From Rothia sp. SD9660Na (GTDB taxonomy: Bacteria > Actinomycetota > Actinomycetes > Actinomycetales > Micrococcaceae): a stretch of 64,000 nucleotides of DNA. Under the pieces are notes generated by a model. It did no database searches, was not told the DNA's origin, and worked only from the letters and a program-made list of their open reading frames with translations. Shown here one piece after another: positions 25,695-35,398 of this stretch. The position numbers and the translations under genes were made by a program. Location: contig NZ_CP125946.1 of assembly GCF_030064065.1 (NCBI RefSeq), positions 806,001 to 870,000 of the forward strand. The letters run 5' to 3'. The first letter of the stretch is position 1, and each line of letters begins with the position of its first letter.

Positions 25695-26711
25695 ATGTCA
25701 CTTCCCATGATCGACGGCTCAGACGAGCCCTTCGTCCAGCCCGATGTAATCCCCGTTGGCGGGCGCGTGACCGTCAAGGTCCCGGCCTCTTCAGCCAATC
25801 TTGGCCCTGGCTATGACTCTCTCGGTCTGGCCCTGGCCCACTATGATGACCTGACGGTCACCCGCGTGCCCGGGGCGGGGGAGTTGACCTTCGATCTCAC
25901 CGGTGAGGGGGCTGACGAGGTTCCGCAGGACGCCAGCCACCTGGTTATCAAGGCCATGGTGACTGCCTGGAAGGCTGTGGGGCTTTTTGAGCTTCCCTCC
26001 CTGCACGTTCAGGCCCATAACCGCATCCCGCATTCTCGCGGTATGGGGTCGTCCGCTTCGGCCATCGTGGCCGGTGTGACCGCAGCGAACGGCCTGCTCC
26101 CCGCTGAGCTCCAGCTTGATGACGAGGCCGTACTACAGATTTGTTCGGGTATGGAAGGCCACCCCGATAACGTGGCCCCCTCCCTCTACGGCCACGTGGT
26201 GATTTCCTACGGGGACGACTCGGGCTGGCACTCCCTACCCGTACCGGCCCACCAAAATGTATTGCCGGTCATCGCAATCCCCGACTACGAGGTGCCGACC
26301 AAGGTGGCCCGCGGTCTCATCCCCGAGACCGTTCCCCATCGGGAGGCTGCCGCCAACTCTGGTCGTGCGGCCCTGCTGACCCAGGCGCTGGCGTCCTACC
26401 CCGACTACCTGCTGCCCGCAACCAGCGACCTACTGCACCAGTCCTACCGCGCCGTTGCCATGAAGCCCTCAGCGGCCCTGGTTAAGTACCTGCGCGGCAA
26501 GGGCTTTGCCGCGGTGATCTCGGGGGCAGGCCCCACCGTCATGACCCTGGCCAACGGGGCGGACGAACGCGCCCGAGTACGCGAGGCCATTGAGGCCTTC
26601 GCCACCGAGAGCGAGCCTAATCAGCACGAAAACCGGGCTGTAAGCTGGCGGGTGCTCGATATCGACATCGACACTAAAGGTGTTATGCTTACTTATGAGG
26701 AAACCGTCTAG
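25695..26711 (+). CDS. thrB: Homoserine kinase
   Basis: The 338-residue GHMP kinase has VKVPASSANLGPGYDSLGLAL at the start, the ATP loop PHSRGMGSSASA and a C-terminal GKGFAAVISGAGPTVMTLA. It phosphorylates homoserine for threonine synthesis. In many relatives thrC lies between hom and thrB; here it is absent from the window. Starts at ATG 25695; the ATG at 25707 or a nearby one is a possible alternative. The 3' end contains a candidate promoter for rho. Confidence 0.95.
   Translation: MSLPMIDGSDEPFVQPDVIPVGGRVTVKVPASSANLGPGYDSLGLALAHYDDLTVTRVPGAGELTFDLTGEGADEVPQDASHLVIKAMVTAWKAVGLFELPSLHVQAHNRIPHSRGMGSSASAIVAGVTAANGLLPAELQLDDEAVLQICSGMEGHPDNVAPSLYGHVVISYGDDSGWHSLPVPAHQNVLPVIAIPDYEVPTKVARGLIPETVPHREAAANSGRAALLTQALASYPDYLLPATSDLLHQSYRAVAMKPSAALVKYLRGKGFAAVISGAGPTVMTLANGADERARVREAIEAFATESEPNQHENRAVSWRVLDIDIDTKGVMLTYEETV
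26662..26689 (+). promoter_or_regulatory. Candidate rho promoter inside the thrB 3' end
   Basis: TCGACA (26662-26667) and TATGCT (26684-26689) are spaced by 16 bases, giving a leader of about 330 bases before rho. Pattern match only; another start further downstream is possible. Confidence 0.3.
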
Positions 26712-27025
26712 GGCGATTCGGCCTCTTTGTGGCTGGGCACGTCTGAGCCGTCCTCATCCCACGGTTAAGCAGGTCTGGGGAAGCCTCAGCTCCTCACAAC
26801 CTTTCATATTCGCCCCCGCTCACGTAGCCGAGGCAATCCCCACCGGGAGTACCGCCTACCGTTTGGTAACCGGGATACCGGTATTCGGTCATATGCTATT
26901 TTCGCTCACTGGCGGCTTTAGCGCCTGACCTCCTTGAATCAATCACTCGCCCGCTCTGGGCATGGCGCATCTGTTGCGCCAGAACAACCCGCGAAATCAA
27001 CGACATTTCGAGAGAAGGAATCTTC
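26712..27025 (+). other. rho 5' leader / intergenic region
   Basis: This 314-base gap holds no supportable gene. It contains small inverted repeats (GGCGCA/TGCGCC near 26964-26978; TACCGGTA near 26876) and a good GAGAAGGAA site before the rho GTG. Long structured leaders precede rho in several bacteria, where Rho controls its own synthesis by early termination; that role is inference here. Confidence 0.4.
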
Positions 27026-29119
27026 GTGGCAGAAAACACCGACCTGACCGCAGGTACGGAGGCCGCAGCAGCGGCTGAGCAGAAGTCCCCCAGCCTGAGC
27101 ACCCTCAAACTTGCTCAGCTCCAGTCCCTGGCCTCCCAGCTAGGTATTACCGGCGCCCGCCGCATGCGTAAATCAGACCTGGTTGAGGCCATTTCAGCCC
27201 ACCAGCGTGGCTCAGCTGTAGCCGACCGTCCTGCTGAAACCGCAGACCAGGCAGAGAAGCCTAAGCGCACCCGCACCCGCAAGACCGCAGCCGAGAAGGG
27301 TGCCGAAGTAGAAGCTCCCGCCGAGGCCCAGGCCGAGACAGAGAAGCCTAAGCGCACCCGCACCCGTAAGACCGCAGCTGAGAAGGCTGCCGAAGCAGAG
27401 CCGCCCAAGGGGCAGGACGCCGCCGAGACTGGCGCAGAGGCACCTGCTGACGACACATCTGAGAAGCCCGCTACCAAGCGTCGCGGTAACCGCCGCGCCA
27501 CCAGCTCAACCGTAGCTGCTGAAGCCCAGAAGGAAACCAAGCCCGATACCTCAGCCCTTGAGGCGGTTGAAGCTGCACTTGACGGCCTGGAATCCCAGAA
27601 GGCTGCCCGCAACGAGCAGAACGAGGGCGAAGAGGGCGCCAAGCGCACCCGTACCCGCACCCGTACCGACCGTCGCCGCAAGAATGAGGGTGAGAACGTC
27701 GAGTCCGCCGAACAGAACGAGGCCTCCGCTGAGAACGGCGAGAAGAACGAGCGTTTTGAGCGCAAGAACCGTCGTGACCGTTCCGACCGCGATAACCGTC
27801 AGGACCGCGGTGGCAAGAACGACCGCGACAACCGCGCTGAGCGCAATGACCGCCAGAACAACAATGGCCCCGACGAAGACCGCCGTAACAACCGCAAGAA
27901 CCGCCGCGACCGTCAGGCAGAGCGCCGCGAACGCCGTAACAACCGCCGCGACGACTACGAGCCCGAGATCAGCGAAGACGACGTACTGATTCCCGTCGCC
28001 GGTGTGCTCGACGTCCTCGATAACTACGCTTTCGTGCGTACCTCCGGCTACCTGCCCGGCACCAACGACGTTTACGTTTCCCTGGCCCAGGTCAAGCGTT
28101 ACGGCCTGCGCAAGGGGGACGCTGTGGTCGGTACCATCCGCGCCCCTCGCGAAGGCGATAACAACAACCGCCAGAAGTTCAACGCCCTGGTGCAGCTGAC
28201 CTCCATCAACGGCCTGACTCCCGAAGAGTCCAAGGGCCGCCGCGAATTCAACAAGCTCACCCCGCTCTACCCCAAGGAGCGCCTGCGCCTGGAGACCGAC
28301 CCCAAGAAGCTCGGGACCCGCGTCATCGATCTGATTGCCCCCATCGGCAAGGGCCAGCGCGGTCTGATTGTGGCGCCCCCCAAGGCCGGTAAGACCCTGA
28401 TGCTGCAGTCCATCGCCAACGCGATTACCACCAACAACCCCGAGGTTCACCTCATGATGGTTCTGGTGGACGAGCGCCCCGAAGAAGTCACCGACATGCA
28501 GCGCACCGTCAACGGTGAGGTGATCGCCTCTACCTTTGACCGCCCGGCAGATGACCACACCACCGTTGCCGAGCTCGCCATCGAGCGCGCCAAGCGCCTG
28601 GTGGAGCAGGGCCGCGACGTCGTCGTCCTGTTGGACTCCATGACCCGCCTGGGCCGCGCCTACAACCTGGCAGCGCCCGCATCAGGTCGCATCCTCTCCG
28701 GTGGTGTGGACGCAGCTGCCCTCTACCCGCCCAAGAAGTTCTTCGGTGCTGCCCGCAACATCGAAGAAGGCGGCTCACTGACCATTCTGGCGACTGCCCT
28801 GGTCGAGACCGGCTCCAAGATGGACGAAGTTATCTTCGAAGAATTCAAGGGTACCGGCAACATGGAACTGCGCCTTTCCCGCCAGCTGGCAGACAAGCGT
28901 ATCTTCCCCGCCATCGACCTCAACGCGTCCTCAACCCGTCGCGAAGAGGCCCTGCTCTCACCCGACGAGGTCAAGATCATGTGGCGCCTGCGCCGCGTGC
29001 TGGCCGGCATGGATCAGGAACAGTCCCTGTCTGTTCTGCTCTCCAAGCTGCGCGAGACCCAGTCCAACGTCGAATTCCTGCTCACCGTTGCTAAGAGCGG
29101 CCTGGGCCACGGCGAATAA
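27026..29119 (+). CDS. rho: Transcription termination factor Rho with large N-terminal insertion domain
   Basis: The 697-residue hexameric RNA helicase has a Rho-N helical domain (about 15-55) and a long charged insertion (about 65-305). A cold-shock RNA-binding domain (RNP1-like YAFVRTSGY near 333) and the ATPase domain (PPKAGKT near 449, [13 protein letters not shown] near 537) follow. The insertion has two copies of [15 protein letters not shown] 29 codons apart, then Arg/Asn/Asp-rich sequence with many RN, RD and NDR steps. Such NIDs occur in high-GC Rhos and add RNA binding and relaxed specificity. Start is GTG. prfA follows after 15 bases. Confidence 0.97.
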   Translation: MAENTDLTAGTEAAAAAEQKSPSLSTLKLAQLQSLASQLGITGARRMRKSDLVEAISAHQRGSAVADRPAETADQAEKPKRTRTRKTAAEKGAEVEAPAEAQAETEKPKRTRTRKTAAEKAAEAEPPKGQDAAETGAEAPADDTSEKPATKRRGNRRATSSTVAAEAQKETKPDTSALEAVEAALDGLESQKAARNEQNEGEEGAKRTRTRTRTDRRRKNEGENVESAEQNEASAENGEKNERFERKNRRDRSDRDNRQDRGGKNDRDNRAERNDRQNNNGPDEDRRNNRKNRRDRQAERRERRNNRRDDYEPEISEDDVLIPVAGVLDVLDNYAFVRTSGYLPGTNDVYVSLAQVKRYGLRKGDAVVGTIRAPREGDNNNRQKFNALVQLTSINGLTPEESKGRREFNKLTPLYPKERLRLETDPKKLGTRVIDLIAPIGKGQRGLIVAPPKAGKTLMLQSIANAITTNNPEVHLMMVLVDERPEEVTDMQRTVNGEVIASTFDRPADDHTTVAELAIERAKRLVEQGRDVVVLLDSMTRLGRAYNLAAPASGRILSGGVDAAALYPPKKFFGAARNIEEGGSLTILATALVETGSKMDEVIFEEFKGTGNMELRLSRQLADKRIFPAIDLNASSTRREEALLSPDEVKIMWRLRRVLAGMDQEQSLSVLLSKLRETQSNVEFLLTVAKSGLGHGE
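27254..27394 (+). repeat. In-frame direct repeat in the rho insertion domain
   Basis: Two nearly identical segments of about 47 bases begin at 27254 and 27341 (offset 87 bases, 29 codons). Each encodes [15 protein letters not shown] and differs by only a few silent changes, so duplication is fairly recent or maintained. Tandem repeats of this type can change copy number without shifting frame. Confidence 0.75.
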
Positions 29120-29134
29120 GGAAAGGACAACACC

Positions 29135-30217
29135 GTGATTGAATCTATCCAGGGTCTGCTTGACGAGCACGCAGACCTCCAGAAGCAGCTGGCTGACCCC
29201 GCCGTCCACGCTGACCAGGGTAAGGCCCGTAAGCTGGGCCGCCGCTACTCAGAGCTTAACGGCATCGTTGAAGCCTACAACCGCGTCAACACCCTGCGTG
29301 ACGACGTTGAAGCTGCCCGCGAGATGGCTGCCGAAGACCCCGACTTTGCTGACGAGGTCAAGGAGCTTGAAGCCCAGCTGCCCGAGGCAGAAGAGAAGCT
29401 GCGCCGTCTGCTGATTCCCCGTGATCCGGACGACGGCCGCAACGTCATTCTCGAAGTCAAGGGTGGCGAAGGCGGCGACGAGGCCTCCCTCTTTGCTGCT
29501 GACCTGCTGCGCATGTATACCCGCTACGCCGAGTCTAAGGGCTGGAAGACCGAAATGATTTCCTCCCAGACCACTGACGTGGGCGGTTACAAGGACGCCC
29601 AGGTAGCTATCAAGGGCACCTCGAACGACCCGGCTGAGGGCGTCTGGGCCCACCTCAAGTACGAGGGTGGCGTGCACCGCGTGCAGCGTGTTCCGGCGAC
29701 CGAGTCCCAGGGGCGTATCCACACCTCAGCTGCCGGTGTGCTGGTCTTCCCCGAGGTCGATGAGCCCGAGGAAATCGAGATTAACCAGAACGACCTGAAG
29801 ATTGACGTCTACCGTTCTTCTGGCCCCGGTGGTCAGTCGGTGAACACCACCGACTCCGCTGTGCGTATTACCCACCTGCCTACCGGCATCGTGGTTGCTA
29901 TGCAGAATGAGAAGTCACAGATTCAGAACCGTGAAGCTGCTATGCGCGTGCTCCGTGCCCGCTTGCTTGCCTGGCAGCAGGAGCAGATTGACGCCGAGAA
30001 TGCCGAGAAGCGCCACTCCCAGGTGCGCACCATGGACCGTTCAGAGCGTATCCGCACCTACAACTTCCCTGAAAATCGTATTGCTGACCACCGCACCGGC
30101 TACAAGGCCTACAACCTGGACGCTGTGCTCAACGGCGATCTTGAGGCTGTTGTGCAGTCCGCTATCGAGATGGACGAGGCTGCCCGCCTTGAGAAGCTCG
30201 GGCAGGAAGACAAGTAA
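29135..30217 (+). CDS. prfA: Peptide chain release factor 1
   Basis: The 360-residue class I release factor has the [15 protein letters not shown] motif near 231-245 (GGQ promotes peptidyl-tRNA hydrolysis) and the codon-recognition domain upstream. It reads UAA/UAG. GTG start with AAGGAAAGGA upstream. It is followed after two bases by prmC, whose product methylates the Gln of this GGQ motif. Confidence 0.97.
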   Translation: MIESIQGLLDEHADLQKQLADPAVHADQGKARKLGRRYSELNGIVEAYNRVNTLRDDVEAAREMAAEDPDFADEVKELEAQLPEAEEKLRRLLIPRDPDDGRNVILEVKGGEGGDEASLFAADLLRMYTRYAESKGWKTEMISSQTTDVGGYKDAQVAIKGTSNDPAEGVWAHLKYEGGVHRVQRVPATESQGRIHTSAAGVLVFPEVDEPEEIEINQNDLKIDVYRSSGPGGQSVNTTDSAVRITHLPTGIVVAMQNEKSQIQNREAAMRVLRARLLAWQQEQIDAENAEKRHSQVRTMDRSERIRTYNFPENRIADHRTGYKAYNLDAVLNGDLEAVVQSAIEMDEAARLEKLGQEDK

Positions 30218-30219
30218 GC

Positions 30220-31143
30220 GTGGCTGATTTTAGCCTGGAGCCCGGCGAAGAGCTTGATTCAGCTCTTCGCCGGGCTGCGCTCTATCTTGGCGCAGCCGGT
30301 ATTGACTCGGCTGCGGCTGACGCGCAGCTTCTTGCCGCTTATCTGCTGGAGAAGGACGTCGGTGAGCCGGTATCACGGGGTCGTGTTCAGTCCCTTGCCC
30401 TGCTGGGGCATCCGGTACCTGAGGGCTTTGACCGTCTGGTAACCCTGCGCGGTAAGCGCCTGCCCCTCCAACATCTGACCGGCCAGGCCCACTTCCGAGG
30501 CCTGACCCTGTCGGTAGGGCCGGGGGTTTTTGTGCCCCGACCCGAGACCGAGCTGCTGGTGGAGCACGCCCTCACCGCCTACCGGGGCATGGCTGAGGCC
30601 CTACCCGCTCAGCCCCTAGTGGTTGACCTGTGTACCGGGTCAGGTGCCATCGCAGCTGCCCTTGCTACTGAGCTAGCCGCCGATGAGCAGGTGCCGACCC
30701 CGCGCGTCCTCGCCGTTGAACTCTCGACCGAAGCTGCCGCCTGGGCCGAGCGTAACCTGGGCCCCGCCGGCGTGGAACTGGTAGCGGGCGATGCCCGTAC
30801 GGCCCTGCCCGGGTACGAGGGAGCCGTGACCCTGGTGGCCTCCAACCCTCCCTATATCCCTGTCGGGGCAATTCCTAAAGATCCAGAGGTTCGCGACCAC
30901 GATCCGGCCCTGGCCCTCTACGGTGGGGGAGAGGACGGCATGGAGCTACCTACCGCCATCGCAGCCCGAGCCTACGCTCTCTTAGCTCCCGGTGGCTACC
31001 TGATTATGGAGCACGCCGAAACCCAGCGGGAACTGATGCGTCAGGCCCTTGCCGCCGTCGGCTTTGAAGGTATCGAATCTATTGACGACTTCGCGGGTAA
31101 ACCCCGTCACACCGCAGGCTACAAACCGCTACCAGGCACCTAA
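30220..31143 (+). CDS. prmC: Release factor glutamine N5-methyltransferase
   Basis: The 307-residue SAM methyltransferase has the N-terminal helical domain, the SAM site VVDLCTGSGAIAAALA and the catalytic NPPY (about 209-212, ASNPPYIPVGAIP). It methylates the GGQ glutamine of RF1/RF2. Starts at GTG two bases after prfA. Codons 7-19 lie inside a perfect 16-bp hairpin (30239-30276), unusual for coding sequence and close enough to the start to affect initiation or elongation. Confidence 0.96.
   Translation: MADFSLEPGEELDSALRRAALYLGAAGIDSAAADAQLLAAYLLEKDVGEPVSRGRVQSLALLGHPVPEGFDRLVTLRGKRLPLQHLTGQAHFRGLTLSVGPGVFVPRPETELLVEHALTAYRGMAEALPAQPLVVDLCTGSGAIAAALATELAADEQVPTPRVLAVELSTEAAAWAERNLGPAGVELVAGDARTALPGYEGAVTLVASNPPYIPVGAIPKDPEVRDHDPALALYGGGEDGMELPTAIAARAYALLAPGGYLIMEHAETQRELMRQALAAVGFEGIESIDDFAGKPRHTAGYKPLPGT
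30239..30276 (+). promoter_or_regulatory. Strong hairpin within the start of prmC
   Basis: Two 16-base arms (30239-30254 and 30261-30276) are perfect complements around the loop TGATTC. It begins 19 bases after the prmC start codon. No T-tract follows, so an intrinsic terminator is less likely than a translation-attenuating or mRNA-processing element. Confidence 0.6.
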
Positions 31144-31158
31144 GAATGTGAAAGAATA

Positions 31159-32226
31159 ATGAGCGTGAAAGCAACCATTGTTAGTGCAACCGACTCTGAG
31201 ACCCTGGGCGACGCCATCGCGACCGCCAACTCGGCAATCGGGGCAGCCAAGACCATCGTGATTCCCACCGACACCGTGTACGGTATCGCCACCGACGCCT
31301 TCTCCGTTGAGGGCGTTGGGAACCTGCTTGCCGCTAAGGGCCGCACCCGGCAGATGCCCCCGCCGGTACTCATTTACGACCAGTCTGTGCTGCCGGGCTT
31401 GGCCGACGAGATTTCTGAGGACGCCCGCACCCTGGCTACCGAGTTCTGGCCCGGTGCTCTCACCCTAATTTTTTACTCCCAGCCTTCTCTGAACTGGGAT
31501 TTGGGCGAGACCCAGGGCACCGTTGCCCTGCGTGTGCCTAATGACCCGGTTGCTATTGAGCTTCTGAAAAACCTGGGCCCCCTGGCTGTATCGTCAGCCA
31601 ACAAGACCGGCCGTCCAGCTGCCACCACAGCCCAGGAAGCCATAGCCCAGCTGGGCGATGACGTGGCCGTTATCTTTGACGGTGGGCCCCGCCCCGAGAA
31701 CCGTCCTGAGGACTTCGAAGCCAAGGACGCCCTACCTTCGACCATCGTGGACTGCACTTCGGATCGCCTGATTGTGGTCCGTGAGGGCGCAATTTCAGTA
31801 GAGCGCCTGCGCGAGGTCGTGCCCGGTGTGCTAACTCGCGCCGAGTTTGAGGCCCAGGAGAAAGCCCGCCGCGAAGCCGAGTCAGCTCTGGTAGCAAGCT
31901 CAGAGGCGATGGAAGATACCGAGTTTTCCCCCCGCCAGGTGGATGAGCCTGAGACAGAAGAGGTTGAGGCTGCCTCCCGCCAGGCCGCCGCTCCTGTAGC
32001 TGGTTCGCTCGCTGCGGGTCTGGTAGGCGGTGCTAGTGCCACCGTAGCCGTTGACCAGCGCCGTACCGCCAGCGCTCATGCCCCCGAGACCCGCGTGGTA
32101 CAAGACAACACCAAGCCCTACCCGGTAGCTGATGCCCGTTCGCTGGTGTTCGGCACCCAGAAAGAAGCCCCCGCCGAACCGCTGACCGAAGCGGATGGCG
32201 AGGGCAACGAAACTCCTACCGACTAG
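31159..32226 (+). CDS. Threonylcarbamoyl-AMP synthase (TsaC/Sua5 family) with C-terminal tail
   Basis: Residues about 15-210 form the YrdC/Sua5 fold (VIPTDTVYGIATDAFSVEG, LAAKGRTRQMPPPVLIYDQ, LRVPNDPVAIELL, SSANKTGRPAATTAQEA). These make threonylcarbamoyl-adenylate for the t6A37 modification of ANN-reading tRNAs. Residues about 215-355 are acidic and Ala/Glu-rich with one hydrophobic stretch (AAAPVAGSLAAGLVGGASATVAV, split by charge) and are not the Sua5 domain. Continues the rho-prfA-prmC unit. Its stop overlaps the facing epimerase gene by four bases. Confidence 0.92.
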   Translation: MSVKATIVSATDSETLGDAIATANSAIGAAKTIVIPTDTVYGIATDAFSVEGVGNLLAAKGRTRQMPPPVLIYDQSVLPGLADEISEDARTLATEFWPGALTLIFYSQPSLNWDLGETQGTVALRVPNDPVAIELLKNLGPLAVSSANKTGRPAATTAQEAIAQLGDDVAVIFDGGPRPENRPEDFEAKDALPSTIVDCTSDRLIVVREGAISVERLREVVPGVLTRAEFEAQEKARREAESALVASSEAMEDTEFSPRQVDEPETEEVEAASRQAAAPVAGSLAAGLVGGASATVAVDQRRTASAHAPETRVVQDNTKPYPVADARSLVFGTQKEAPAEPLTEADGEGNETPTD

Positions 32227-33296
32227 TTTTCAAACTTGCGGTCCTGCCTGGTGCCCAGTGCGCTGTGGGCGGTGCGAAGCACCTCGCTCACCCGTGCTTG
32301 GGGCACCAGGCTATTTTTTTGAGCCCACGAATCGTCGATATCCTGACCGAACCACATCACCTCAACCCGGCGGACGGGCCCGGTCAGGCGGTCCCCCAGG
32401 AGCTCAGAGACCCTGTAACCGGTGGCGACCAGGGCCCGGCAGAGGGGGACCGGTAGGTGTAGAGGGCGGCGGCGTCCTGCGTCAATAAGGACGGACTCGG
32501 TGGTAGCCCCTTCCCAGGGCTGCATTACGATGGCGGGCAGGGGGCCAGTGAAACCTGCTACCCGGTAGACGAATTCTGCCAGGGCGTAGTTGGAGGAGAC
32601 CGGGGTACGCCGCGGGGTGCGCCCTGCGACGGACGCCAGGGGGGAGGATGCGATTTTTGCGAAAGCCTCGGTGGTTCGGCGTCCGCGCCCCTGCACACTC
32701 GTGGCCCGGATAATGCAGATATCGACCGCGTGATCCCCGGCTACAGCGACGGGGGAGTGAGAGGGGGCTGCCGGGAACTCTGACGCTTCAGAGCCGGGAG
32801 CCTGCCCCTGAGCTGCTGTTTCTTCGATAAAGGCCCGCAGGGCCAGAAGCACCTCTTCACCCAGGGCCTTCGAGAAAGAGTAGGCAGAGAAAGGCTGCGG
32901 TTTTGCCTCTGCACTGAGAACAGGAACCCGCCCTAAGACGGCAGCAGAGCTCAGATGGATTACCCTGCTGACCCCTGTGCGCTGGGCAGCAATTGCAATG
33001 ACCGCAGGCAGCAGGGCATTAGCGCCTAGCAGGGGAGCTAGGTCTTCCTGGTCAGGGGCAGCCAGGCCCGAAGCGTTGATGACAACCTCGCACCCGGCAA
33101 AAGATTCAGCGAGAGTATCAATAATGCCATCTAGCTGCCGGGCTTCGCGAATGAGCTGGTTGGCTTCTGCCGTACGCGTGAGTAAGCGGGGAGCCTCAAC
33201 CGCATCGACCTGGACGCCTTCGGCAGCTAGCCGGGCTACAATCGATGAACCCACAAACCCGCTTGCCCCAATTACTTTCCATGTGGCCTGAGCCAT
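32223..33296 (-). CDS. NAD-dependent epimerase/dehydratase-like protein
   Basis: The 357-residue SDR-like protein begins MAQATWKVIGASGFVGSSI, an N-terminal GxxGxxG nucleotide site, and has a YSFSKALGEE segment equivalent to the catalytic YxxxK. Substrate is unknown; extended SDRs act on nucleotide sugars or similar compounds. GGAG precedes the ATG. It converges on tsaC and diverges from the glycan genes at 33.5 kb, so a link to sugar metabolism is possible but unproven. Confidence 0.8.
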   Translation of the reverse strand: MAQATWKVIGASGFVGSSIVARLAAEGVQVDAVEAPRLLTRTAEANQLIREARQLDGIIDTLAESFAGCEVVINASGLAAPDQEDLAPLLGANALLPAVIAIAAQRTGVSRVIHLSSAAVLGRVPVLSAEAKPQPFSAYSFSKALGEEVLLALRAFIEETAAQGQAPGSEASEFPAAPSHSPVAVAGDHAVDICIIRATSVQGRGRRTTEAFAKIASSPLASVAGRTPRRTPVSSNYALAEFVYRVAGFTGPLPAIVMQPWEGATTESVLIDAGRRRPLHLPVPLCRALVATGYRVSELLGDRLTGPVRRVEVMWFGQDIDDSWAQKNSLVPQARVSEVLRTAHSALGTRQDRKFEN

Positions 33297-33547
33297 GCCT
33301 TTACTCCGTCCGTACGGTGGTTACCGGTGGGGCGTCTGTGCCCCTACCCCTAGGGTGGCATAGGCCGGACCAAAAAACACGTAGGGCAGGCCACAAAGGG
33401 CTAAGGTTTGGGCTTCTAACCGCCTGCACTGGGATAATCCACAGGTGAGTTCGCTAAACTTAGATAGAGTTGTGTGCTTTGTGCCCTGAAACCGGGGCAA
33501 GCACGCCTGTGCAGGTGGCCTCACCCCACGAAAGGACCTGTTTGCCC

Positions 33548-35398
33548 ATGGTATATGCCCCGACACCCCAGGTGCGCCCCCAGGAGCGCATTGTTGCTGT
33601 AGTGGTGACCTATAACCGCCGTGAGCTGCTTGAACAGACCCTAGCCGGGATAGAGGCGGGGGAGCTGACTCCCGATACGGTTATCATCGTCAATAATGCT
33701 TCTACCGACGGCACCGAAGAGTACCTGGGCGGCTATCGGAGTTCGCTGGCTACCGATATTGTGCATCTGCCGCAGAACGTGGGCGGCGCAGGCGGCTTCA
33801 CTGTGGGCATCGACCGGGCCCTGAACCGGCATGCAGCAGATCTGGTCTGGGTCATGGACGACGACACCGAACCTACTGAGAACACCCTATCTGAGGCTTA
33901 CCGGGCTTGGGCTGACTATTCCCCGGTGCGGGCAGAGCGCCCGGCCGTTGTGGCCTCTAAGGTGGTGTGGACCAACGGCCAGGACCACCCCATGAACACC
34001 ATGCGTACCATGTTCGCAGCGGGCCCTGACCGTACCGCGCGGGCAGCCGCTGTGGGCGCCCGCCCTATCCGTTCGGCGTCCTTTGTGTCAATCCTGATGG
34101 ACGCTGCCGCCATGCGGGCCACCGACCTGCCCCTGGCAGACTTCTTTATCTGGAACGACGACTTCGAATACACCACCCGCCTGATTCACCACAGTAACGG
34201 TATTGCTACCGAGCGGTCGGTAGCCCGTCACCACACCAAGACGTTTGGTACCACAGATGCCAAACCTGGCCCCCGCTTCTACAACGATGTACGCAATAAG
34301 CTCTGGGTTTTTTGTGCCCGTCGCACCCTAACCCCGCTGGAAAAGCTGCTCTACGGTGGCTCGACGGCCCGCCTGTGGGTTAGCACCCTGCTGCGCACCG
34401 ATGAGAAGAAGACCTACACCGGCTACTTCCTCAAGGGGCTTCAGGACGCCGCTGCCGGCTATCGCTCCAACAGTGAGGTGCTGGACGGCGTCTACCAGCT
34501 TGAAACCCCCCAGCTGGCCCAGCGTATCAAAGCAAACTACGGGAGCGACCCTAAGTTCTCTGTCTTGATGAGTGTTTATGCCGGGGATCAGCCCGAGCAC
34601 CTGCGCCTGGCCCTAGCCTCGAATACCGAGGGCCAAACCCTGCGTCCCAACCAGCTGGTGCTGGTGCAGGATGGCCCCGTGAGTGCTGAGCTTTCTCAAA
34701 TCATCGCTGATTTTGAAGAGCAGAGCTCTCTGCCGGTGACCGTGGTACGCCTTGCCGAGAACTACGGGCTAGCTGCCGCTCTGCACGAGGGGCTTACCTA
34801 CTGCGACTACGATATTGTGGCCCGGGCAGACTCAGACGATGTTTCTGCTCCTGACCGTTTTGCCCAGCAGGTTCCTCTGCTTGCCGCGGGCCAGTACGAC
34901 GTGCTGGGTAGCGCCATGTACGAATTTACGGACGACCCCGCCCGCCCCGAGTCCGAACGGAAGGCTGTGACCGGGGCGAGAGCTATCCGCGAGATGCTTC
35001 CGAAACGCAACCCCATGCTGCACCCCACCGTGGTCTTCCGCAAGAGCGCCGTGGAGGCTGTCGGTAGCTACGTTGAGGTTCCTGGAGCCGAAGACTACTG
35101 GCTCTGGGCTCGCATGAGCCGCGCCGGGTTCGTCCTGGGCAATCTGAGCCAGCCCCTGGTGAGCTACCGGGTGGCCACCGCCTACACACGACGCGGGGGG
35201 ATCCAGGCCCTGCGCAAGGACCTGCACATCCAGTGTAGGCTCTATACCGGGGGAGTGCTGGGTCCCGTCCGCTTCGCCCAGAACCTAGCCATACGCGGTG
35301 TCTACCGCCTAGCCCCAGAGGAACTGCGCACCCGGGCCTTTAGGGCTATGACCGGCCGAAACCCGCAGGGGAAGAAAGAGAAGGTCAGCAATGTCTAA
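33548..35398 (+). CDS. Two-domain GT2 glycosyltransferase
   Basis: The protein (about 615 residues) contains two family-2 glycosyltransferase domains. The first (about 12-280) has VAVVVTYNRRELLEQTL, VNNASTDGTEEYL and the metal motif WVMDDDTEP near 102, like GlfT2 galactofuranosyl- or rhamnosyltransferases. The second (about 335-600) has SVLMSVYAGDQPEHL, LVQDGPVS and ARADSDDVS near 427. Adding two different sugars in succession is likely. AAAGGA suits either the ATG at 33548 or a TTG six bases earlier; an ATG at 33470 would add 26 residues and lacks a site. First gene of a three-gene surface-glycan unit. Confidence 0.88.
   Translation: MVYAPTPQVRPQERIVAVVVTYNRRELLEQTLAGIEAGELTPDTVIIVNNASTDGTEEYLGGYRSSLATDIVHLPQNVGGAGGFTVGIDRALNRHAADLVWVMDDDTEPTENTLSEAYRAWADYSPVRAERPAVVASKVVWTNGQDHPMNTMRTMFAAGPDRTARAAAVGARPIRSASFVSILMDAAAMRATDLPLADFFIWNDDFEYTTRLIHHSNGIATERSVARHHTKTFGTTDAKPGPRFYNDVRNKLWVFCARRTLTPLEKLLYGGSTARLWVSTLLRTDEKKTYTGYFLKGLQDAAAGYRSNSEVLDGVYQLETPQLAQRIKANYGSDPKFSVLMSVYAGDQPEHLRLALASNTEGQTLRPNQLVLVQDGPVSAELSQIIADFEEQSSLPVTVVRLAENYGLAAALHEGLTYCDYDIVARADSDDVSAPDRFAQQVPLLAAGQYDVLGSAMYEFTDDPARPESERKAVTGARAIREMLPKRNPMLHPTVVFRKSAVEAVGSYVEVPGAEDYWLWARMSRAGFVLGNLSQPLVSYRVATAYTRRGGIQALRKDLHIQCRLYTGGVLGPVRFAQNLAIRGVYRLAPEELRTRAFRAMTGRNPQGKKEKVSNV

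Noticed and set aside
26680-26928. Possible 82-codon ORF in the rho leader
   Set aside because: Starts in the thrB end, has no good ribosome binding site, no codon-position bias and no recognisable pattern.
27254-27394. Repeats in rho as CRISPR
   Set aside because: Only two copies, in frame, coding, with no spacer pattern or cas genes.
27551-28558. 335-codon hydrophobic open frame antisense to rho
   Set aside because: The Val/Ala/Leu runs are the complement of the Arg/Asn/Asp repeats of Rho, not real membrane helices.
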